NCBI GenBank assembly: GCA_900542945.1
Contig: UQPI01000060.1
Span: 1-12,383, forward strand
Direction: 5' to 3'
DNA length: 12,383 bases
Source: an uncultured Collinsella sp.
Lineage (GTDB): Bacteria; Actinomycetota; Coriobacteriia; Coriobacteriales; Coriobacteriaceae
Shown piece after piece: positions 7,406 to 12,383 of the stretch. Position numbers and translations under genes: made by a program. The notes under the pieces are model-generated. The model saw only the letters and a program-made list of their open reading frames with translations. It was not told the origin of the DNA and did no database searches. The stretch's first letter is position 1; each line of letters starts with the position of its first letter.

Positions 7406-7521
7406 GCGACATCACCCTCCTATTGGCCAGGCCGAGCAGCAACGCTCGATCTCGTCCCAATCAAAAGCGGTTAACAATGCGTCGACGCACGGCAACCTTC
7501 GCATGAATAGAGAAAGATGTC

Positions 7522-7562
7522 TGTAAACACCCGCTATTGAGTTGATTGCTCAGGCGTTTACA
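7522..7562. promoter_or_regulatory. Inverted repeat TGTAAAC-N27-GTTTACA at end of luxR-type gene
   Basis: TGTAAAC (7522-7528) and GTTTACA (7556-7562) are perfect reverse complements. They are supported by inner CC/GG pairs and an inner TGAG/CTCA stem (7538-7541, 7549-7552), so the whole segment could fold as a nested hairpin. One arm covers the regulator's TAA stop (7560-7558). Read on the minus strand it is followed by no run of U, so it could be a weak terminator or attenuator ahead of the transporter operon. It could instead be a two-half-site operator. The 152-base gap to the permease start must hold any operon promoter, but I found no good -35/-10 pair there. Confidence 0.4.
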
Positions 7563-9693
7563 CGTTATTTACCTGCGATAACAATAAAATTAGCTCCGCC
7601 TTATTCTTGATCTTCAACTGGCGGTAAGATGCAGACCGCAGCGCTTGCACCGTAGATGCAGCGTAACCGACATCCTCCGCAATGGCCTTTGTCGTTGCCC
7701 CCTCTGCCGTCATCAGCAAAATTTGCGACTGAACATCAGAAAGGGAGCGCGACGTAAGCAGGGCCAGCTGGCGCACGCGGGCCGTTTCGGTGGACCCGTT
7801 CGCCCGGTACTCCAAGACGGCCTTCTCGTCCTCAACCGAGCGGGCGAGCGCGATGTGCGTAACGAACATGGGCACAGACCAGCAAACAATCACCGTTGCC
7901 ACGACGACATTGACAGCCGAACTTTGCCCCAACAACGACGCGAGGAACAACGGCTCGAAAACCGTCAGATCCTGCACCATATTGAGCAAGACAGCCCAAA
8001 CAGGAGCCGTCGCCCCGAAGCAAAGCATCCATATCCCAAGCATTTTGCGCTGCGGACAGCTTCGCAGCACCTTATATGTGAGCAACATCCCCATCAGCAC
8101 CGCAAGCCCGTGGATTCGCCCCCTAGCGGCCGCATAGATTAAGGCAACCATGCCCACTGACACCAACGGCACGATAGACCGGGTACGAGCACGCACCTTA
8201 AACGGACGCAGCTCAACGGCGAGCGAAGCCATAGACGCCACGCCGCAAACCAGGACTGGCACGGCCATCAACGGATCGCGTATGCACCCCCATGCCGCGA
8301 TATAGATAAAAGACCATTCCGCAGCAGATAGCATCGCCCATACGCACGGACTTCCGAGCCCAATAGCTTCACCTGCTCTATCCAGTGCAGCGCCACGATT
8401 CGCTTTTCCACCCGCGTAGCGTAGCGACAGAAGCAGTCCGAGACCCAATGCGTAGCTTAAGAGGGAGAAGGCGACAGCCCGCGAAACACCGGACCCCCAA
8501 TCGCTATCCGCCATTACCAAGGGCCCCGCCGCAAGGAGGATAAAAAACAATGTGAGCAGGTATCGAAACAGCCGGCGCGTTCGAGCTGATGCCACCATAT
8601 CGTCAGCATGCCGCTGCGGCAGCTCATGCCCTACAGTATCGCCCTCACCCGCAAACAACGCCACGAGCTCGCGTGAGCCCGTAACCGACGCCTTCCCGTA
8701 TGCTCGGTGAAGCGTTGTTCTCACCGTCGATGGCTTCGTATCCGTCTCCTTGGCAATTTCCGCCGGCGTTTTCCCTTTGAGCAGCAGTCGAACAAACTGC
8801 TCTTCTCTAGGCGACAGGGCAGGGGAAAACACCCCCGCATCGAATGTGTCGGACGCACAGGCGATATCCGTATTGTTGTCCCGTTTTCTCCTTAGTAACA
8901 TGCATACGAAGGCAGCAGCGATAGCAGACCCCATCGCAAGCAATGCAATGATCGCGGCATCGCTTGCGAAGTATGCCGCCTCAATAGCCGGAACAAGGCC
9001 AATAGGGACTGCCACGAGCACAGAACGGGCAAACACGTCGCTCTGCCCCCGACCAAAGGCGCGGGAGCAGCGAAACAGCGGGACCGCAGCCAATACGAGA
9101 TAGACCAACGGAATTAAAAGCACAAGACCAATTGACGCGGCCGAAACAGAGGGTGCCCCCCATGGCTCGGGAACAATTCTCCATGAAACTCGACAGCAAA
9201 ACAGCAGACAAGACAGGACGGCTATTGTTTCTGTAAAAATCGCGTCCTGCGGATGACGAGTTTCTCTTTCGTCAGCCCGCGTCGCCCCCTGCGTCAAAGG
9301 AGAGCCCACCGTGCCCCAAATAACATATGAGAGGAGCAGCGACCCAACAAAGCACGAGACGCACGAAACGCCATGCAACAGCCAGATCGGTGCAAACACG
9401 AATGGAATAGAATCTCCGCGAGCATAGAAAACCAGGTCGGCCCATTCGGGAACCGTTGCAATAACACCAAGGAAAACACCGATGGCACCGAGATGCCGCG
9501 GCCTTCTCATTCCCCCCTTGCATAGCGCAGCACCATGAACAAACGCCGCGAGGCATACGCCCAGGATAACGAGCCAGGTCATTGCACCTGACGTCAGGCT
9601 GATTGAAGACGAAAACCGGTGATAAGGGGTGACCGCCATTACGACAAGCGCAATGGCGCAGGCAGATGTAGCAGAACGGCGGGGAAAAAGCAT
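7558..9693 (-). CDS. Polytopic LuxR-type regulator with two membrane-HTH modules
   Basis: Encodes 711 residues. The order is about eight membrane helices (9-267), a first LuxR-type HTH (about 292-347; LSPREEQFVRLLLKGKTPAE then STVRTTLHRAYGKA), a second set of about eight helices (375-614) and a second, more divergent HTH (about 643-705; STVQALRSASYRQLKIKNKA) ending at the C-terminus. The two halves have the same plan and similar length (about 350 residues each), as if a one-module regulator had been duplicated and fused. Family knowledge: many Coriobacteriia carry single-module membrane LuxR proteins thought to sense a ligand in the membrane. This one probably regulates the ABC operon just downstream on the same strand. 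The start at 9693 is chosen because GGAGG lies four bases upstream, whereas the ATG at 9714 lies inside a TATAAT and has no ribosome site. No response-regulator receiver domain is present. Confidence 0.88.
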   Translation of the reverse strand: MLFPRRSATSACAIALVVMAVTPYHRFSSSISLTSGAMTWLVILGVCLAAFVHGAALCKGGMRRPRHLGAIGVFLGVIATVPEWADLVFYARGDSIPFVFAPIWLLHGVSCVSCFVGSLLLSYVIWGTVGSPLTQGATRADERETRHPQDAIFTETIAVLSCLLFCCRVSWRIVPEPWGAPSVSAASIGLVLLIPLVYLVLAAVPLFRCSRAFGRGQSDVFARSVLVAVPIGLVPAIEAAYFASDAAIIALLAMGSAIAAAFVCMLLRRKRDNNTDIACASDTFDAGVFSPALSPREEQFVRLLLKGKTPAEIAKETDTKPSTVRTTLHRAYGKASVTGSRELVALFAGEGDTVGHELPQRHADDMVASARTRRLFRYLLTLFFILLAAGPLVMADSDWGSGVSRAVAFSLLSYALGLGLLLSLRYAGGKANRGAALDRAGEAIGLGSPCVWAMLSAAEWSFIYIAAWGCIRDPLMAVPVLVCGVASMASLAVELRPFKVRARTRSIVPLVSVGMVALIYAAARGRIHGLAVLMGMLLTYKVLRSCPQRKMLGIWMLCFGATAPVWAVLLNMVQDLTVFEPLFLASLLGQSSAVNVVVATVIVCWSVPMFVTHIALARSVEDEKAVLEYRANGSTETARVRQLALLTSRSLSDVQSQILLMTAEGATTKAIAEDVGYAASTVQALRSASYRQLKIKNKAELILLLSQVNNV

Positions 9694-9712
9694 ATGGCCT
9701 CCATAGCGCGTC

Positions 9713-9718
9713 ATTATA
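9713..9718 (-). promoter_or_regulatory. Candidate -10 box of the LuxR-type regulator gene
   Basis: On the minus strand these bases read TATAAT, a perfect -10 hexamer 20 bases before the ATG at 9693. The expected transcript start near 9706 leaves a leader of about a dozen bases containing GGAGG. It overlaps an upstream in-frame ATG (9714-9712), which therefore would not be in the mRNA. No TTGACA-like -35 box is present 16-18 bases upstream, so an activator may be needed (inference). Confidence 0.5.
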
Positions 9719-9834
9719 TCGCTCGAGCCGCTCGTTTATCTCTGTTCCCACACCAGCCGGCATCAACGATTCAGGCGAACTCCAATCCGAGCCAGATCAC
9801 GGTCCAGCTTTTGTCCGCAGCCCCGCTCCAAAGC

Positions 9835-9973
9835 GGGATGCGGTTTCCTTTTGAGCGCCGATTCGGAAAGTCCGTCCCGTTCCAGGCCAATATTCTGGGA
9901 TGCAGTTTCCGCAGCCCACCCCAATCGGAAAGCGCATCCCATTATTTGGCTGAAAACTGGGATGCGCTTTCCG
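9835..9973. repeat. Five alternating 14-bp motifs, about 31 bp apart
   Basis: Five copies of GGGATGCNSTTTCC lie in strictly alternating orientation: + at 9835-9848, - at 9865-9878 (degenerate, three mismatches), + at 9897-9910, - at 9927-9940 and + at 9959-9972. Start-to-start steps are 30, 32, 30 and 32 bases, a 62-base period for each +/- pair and about three helical turns between neighbours. The last pair gives a perfect 16-bp inverted repeat (9926-9941 with 9958-9973) around a 16-base loop. The rest of the 437-base intergenic region (9694-10130) shows only the two promoter candidates and ribosome sites. The array could be a mosaic interspersed repeat (BIME/REP-like), a cooperative operator between divergent promoters, or a two-way terminator. 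Confidence 0.85.
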
Positions 9974-10041
9974 GACGCGTCGAAACGGAGTCGGGTCGAT
10001 CGGACCACCTCGTCCCCGTTTCCTCGCCATCCGCCCGAGCG

Positions 10042-10050
10042 TGCTACACT
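10042..10050 (+). promoter_or_regulatory. Candidate extended -10 promoter of the kinase gene
   Basis: TGCTACACT matches an extended -10 element (TGn followed by TACACT, close to TATAAT). Expected transcription from about 10057 leaves a leader of roughly 74 bases before the ATG at 10131. No clear -35 is seen, which an extended -10 can tolerate. It lies about 70 bases beyond the end of the alternating repeat array. Confidence 0.5.
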
Positions 10051-10130
10051 AGCAGCATCTATGCCACCGCGAACGGCTCGGCTCCGCGCCCGCCACTCGC
10101 AAACGAACTTTAAACGCACGAGGGTTGGCC

Positions 10131-11984
10131 ATGCCGCTTTTCTCGCAACATACCGCCCGGTTCTCGCCGGACGTTCCTTTGGAGGGCACCAGCTCTCGCG
10201 AGCTGCTCAAGCGGTACCAGCCGCTCGAGACACTTGCGACCGGCGGTTTTGGCTCCATCGAGATTTGCCGCGACACGCACCTGCGCCGCCGCGTCGCCAT
10301 TAAGCGCATCCCCCTTATCAACGGCGCCGGCATGCCCGCCAGCGACATCATGGATGTCCTGCGCGAGGCGCACACTGCCGCCATGCTTCAACATCCCAAT
10401 ATCGTGCAGGTCATCGACTTTACGCATGACACCGCCTATGCCTACCTGGTCATGGAGTATGTCGACGGTATGTCGCTGGCCGAGTTTTTGCATCGCGTGG
10501 ACGGCCACTCGCTCACCTTTGACGAGGCCGCGGCCATTGCCGATGCCCTGGGCCAGGCGCTCACCTTCGCCCATAGCAATGGTGTACTCCACCTGGACAT
10601 TAAGCCCGCCAACGTGCTCATCGACCACTCGGGCAATGTAAAGCTCACCGACTTTGGCATGGCGCGACTGTCGTCCGCCGGTGGCTTTGGCGGCTCGCGC
10701 GGCGGCACCATCGGCTACATGCCGCCCGAGCAGCTCGATATCGAGACCGGCACGGTCGACGAACGCGCCGATGTCTTTGCCCTTGCCTGCGTTATCTATG
10801 AGGGCTTGTGCGGCAGCGCTCCCTTTATGGCGGCCACGCCCGCCGACTCGCTCGACCGCATCATCGGCGGCGCCACCTATCCCAGCGAGCTGATACCACA
10901 CTTTCCCCCGGGAGCCGAGGCCGCGCTCATGAGCGCGCTCTCCCCCATGCCGCAGGACCGCCCCAACAGCATCGAGGCATTTTGCGACCAACTCCTTGCC
11001 GGTCTGGGCAGCGTGCGCGAGGGCCGTCGCAGTCTGGAGCAAATGGTTGGCGAGCTTTCGGATGACGAGCAAGAGCTCGACGATATCGAGCCGTCGTACT
11101 ACGAGGACGACGCCATCGAGGTCGACCCCGCGCTCGGCTGGGCGGGCACGCGCTGGAGCCATGCGCGCGACTACACCATGCACGCTATCTCGGCGCTAAC
11201 GTGCGGCACCTTTAGCTTTTTGCTGATGCAAACGGCCGGGGTCGCGGCGCTTCCCGGCCTGGTCATTGCGGCCATCGCGATCGGAGCGGCGGCTGGCCTG
11301 GCCCCCCAGATTGGCTCGGCCATCTCGGCTGTGGGCTTTTTGGTGCTCATGGCCAACGCCACCATGCAGGCGCAGGGCATCCTGTCGATGTTGCCCGTCG
11401 CGGTGATCTTTGCCGCTGCCATGTCCGGTTGGTGGATCGCCTGGGGTCGCACCGAGGCTGCCGCGAGCGCCGCACTCACCTGCGCGCTTGCGCTTGGCTG
11501 TCTGACCGGCAATACCTTCCTGGCAGCTGGGGTCGCCGCCGGCGTCGCGTCATTTTGGCTCGGCCCGGCAAGCGCCGCCGCGGCAACGGGCATGGGCGCG
11601 CTTTTTGCCCGTCTGGCCACGGTCGCGCTTTCAGCCGGAGGCGTGCTGGGGCTCGGCAACGTTGCCGCAGCGCTGGAAGACCCGCTCCTTTGGGCTGCCT
11701 TTGCGCTGGTCGCGACAACTGCCGCGGCGTCATCTGCGCTGCTCAATGCCCATGCCAAGCGTGCCGATCAGGGCTCAAACCTTGCCGCCATCGCCGCCAT
11801 CGCCGTCACCGGCATCGGCTGCGCAGCGGCATCCTGTCTTGCACACCATATGGAAATTGCCAGCCTTGCAGCCGCGGTCGCCGCCAAGGCGGCAGTTGCG
11901 GGAACCCTATCCTCTATAATCGTTGGGATATGCCTATATTTGCTCGGATACCAAAGAACCTATACGGAGAGTGATCTTTCGTGA
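10131..11984 (+). CDS. Polytopic membrane Ser/Thr protein kinase
   Basis: Encodes 617 residues. The ATG has AGGG (10121-10124) six bases upstream; a TTG at 10125 would be too close to that site. The N-terminal kinase domain (about 29-290) has a glycine loop ATGGFGS (36-42), Lys58 in VAIKR, Glu79, HLDIKPAN (154-161, catalytic Asp156), DFG (174-176), PPE (198-200) and Arg277. The activation segment has Ser/Thr residues, including Thr193, for autophosphorylation. Two deviations stand out: the first loop glycine is Ala36, and the Arg of HRD is Leu155, making it a non-RD kinase. An acidic juxtamembrane stretch (about 307-332) follows, then a large Ala/Gly-rich membrane domain of roughly eight helices (350-610) instead of one helix plus PASTA repeats. 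It overlaps the FhaA-type gene by four bases (GTGA), so the two are coupled and that protein is a probable substrate or partner. Confidence 0.92.
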   Translation: MPLFSQHTARFSPDVPLEGTSSRELLKRYQPLETLATGGFGSIEICRDTHLRRRVAIKRIPLINGAGMPASDIMDVLREAHTAAMLQHPNIVQVIDFTHDTAYAYLVMEYVDGMSLAEFLHRVDGHSLTFDEAAAIADALGQALTFAHSNGVLHLDIKPANVLIDHSGNVKLTDFGMARLSSAGGFGGSRGGTIGYMPPEQLDIETGTVDERADVFALACVIYEGLCGSAPFMAATPADSLDRIIGGATYPSELIPHFPPGAEAALMSALSPMPQDRPNSIEAFCDQLLAGLGSVREGRRSLEQMVGELSDDEQELDDIEPSYYEDDAIEVDPALGWAGTRWSHARDYTMHAISALTCGTFSFLLMQTAGVAALPGLVIAAIAIGAAAGLAPQIGSAISAVGFLVLMANATMQAQGILSMLPVAVIFAAAMSGWWIAWGRTEAAASAALTCALALGCLTGNTFLAAGVAAGVASFWLGPASAAAATGMGALFARLATVALSAGGVLGLGNVAAALEDPLLWAAFALVATTAAASSALLNAHAKRADQGSNLAAIAAIAVTGIGCAAASCLAHHMEIASLAAAVAAKAAVAGTLSSIIVGICLYLLGYQRTYTESDLS

Positions 11985-12383
11985 ACTTCCTGAACATCTT
12001 CGAGGACCACGTGGCCGGCATCTTCGGTGCCACCCGTGCCCCGTTCTCCTTTAAGAAGCTTGCCAAGCAGGCCGCTCGCGACATGGAGGATCAGACTCTG
12101 GTGATCAATGGCGTCAACACGGCGCCGGCACTCTATACCATCCTGATCGCCGCCGACGACGATCCCATGCTCGCCCCGTTCTACCCCGAGCTTTCGCGCG
12201 AGGTCCGCGAGTTTGTGAAGGCGCAGGCCGAAAAGCGCCGTTATGTCTTTGTCGGCGAGCCCCTCGTGCGCTTTATGATCGATCCGCAGCTGCGCGCCGG
12301 CAAGTTCTCGGTCTTTGCCGAGAACGTCGATGCCCCCACGCTCGGCCGCCTGTACGAAGAAGAGCGCGCCTATCAAAACGGTC
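11981..12383 (+). CDS. FhaA-type protein, DUF3662 N-terminal domain (partial)
   Basis: The first 134 codons of a gene cut by the right edge. It starts at a GTG that overlaps the kinase stop (GTGA), with GGAGAGTGA upstream. It begins MNFLNIFEDHVAGIFG and continues through APFSFKKLAKQAARDMED, with later segments PALYTILIAADD, FYPELSREVREFVKAQAEKR and GEPLVRFMID. This is the order of the FhaA N-terminal domain (DUF3662) in actinobacteria: a short helix, a basic helix, then strands ending in a phrase on expressed or inherited range. In the known family a linker and a C-terminal FHA domain follow; these would lie beyond the window. FhaA binds phosphothreonine on kinases or cell-wall proteins and helps control peptidoglycan synthesis and division (established for mycobacteria). 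Confidence 0.88.
   Translation, partial: MNFLNIFEDHVAGIFGATRAPFSFKKLAKQAARDMEDQTLVINGVNTAPALYTILIAADDDPMLAPFYPELSREVREFVKAQAEKRRYVFVGEPLVRFMIDPQLRAGKFSVFAENVDAPTLGRLYEEERAYQNG

Noticed and set aside
9835..9973. CRISPR array
   Set aside because: Repeats are only 14 bases, alternate in orientation and have 16-18 base spacers; there are no cas genes.
9763..10119. Short minus-strand frames (118 aa and 77 aa) across the intergenic array
   Set aside because: They are translations of the alternating repeat, have no good ribosome site and resemble no protein; both overlap promoter candidates.
9619..10303. Plus-strand frames 9619-10113 and 9851-10303
   Set aside because: One runs from inside the regulator gene through the array and the other through the array into the kinase gene in the wrong frame; neither has a ribosome site.
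10110..11183. Minus-strand frame opposite the kinase (357 aa)
   Set aside because: Shadow of an unmistakable kinase gene; no family features or start signals.

Overview
The window reads as chromosome of a fairly GC-rich actinobacterium, most likely a Coriobacteriia member close to Collinsella. This is inferred from three things: a serine/threonine kinase gene overlapping an FhaA-type gene, a large membrane-embedded LuxR-type regulator of the kind common in gut Coriobacteriia, and a DnaX with a very long Ala/Pro tail. I could not run a database search, so the genus is inference.

Layout: 1-69 may hold the last codons of an unknown + strand gene, with a perfect 16-bp palindrome at the extreme edge. 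155-622 (+) and 645-905 (-) are two convergent small genes of unknown function. 960-3440 (-) is dnaX, the clamp-loader gamma/tau subunit, with a normal AAA+ core and a long low-complexity C-terminal half. Across a 116-bp divergent gap, 3557-4276 (+) encodes a membrane protein with a YcxB-like domain and a lysine-rich tail. A strong inverted repeat at 4303-4346 separates it from a convergent cluster.

4382-9693 (-) is an accessory-looking five-gene cluster. In transcription order it holds a very large LuxR-type regulator with two membrane domains and two HTH domains, two different six-helix ABC permeases, an ABC ATPase of the BcrA/lantibiotic-immunity type, and a membrane-anchored extracytoplasmic protein. 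The last four genes touch or overlap at stop/start codons (TGATG, ATGA, ATGA), so they are almost certainly one translationally coupled operon. Its rows look poorer in GC than those of dnaX and the kinase. The cluster resembles a self-contained sensing and export or immunity module, but I see no precursor peptide or modification enzyme.

9694-10130 is a 437-bp divergent intergenic region. It contains an ordered array of five copies of a 14-bp motif in alternating orientation, about 31 bp apart, plus candidate promoters for each flanking gene. 10131-11984 (+) encodes a polytopic Ser/Thr kinase-like protein without PASTA repeats and with two unusual active-site substitutions. It overlaps by 4 bp an FhaA-type gene that runs off the right edge; together they look like the start of the actinobacterial kinase/FHA signalling locus that controls cell-wall growth and division.

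No tRNA, rRNA, CRISPR array, transposase or phage gene was found.
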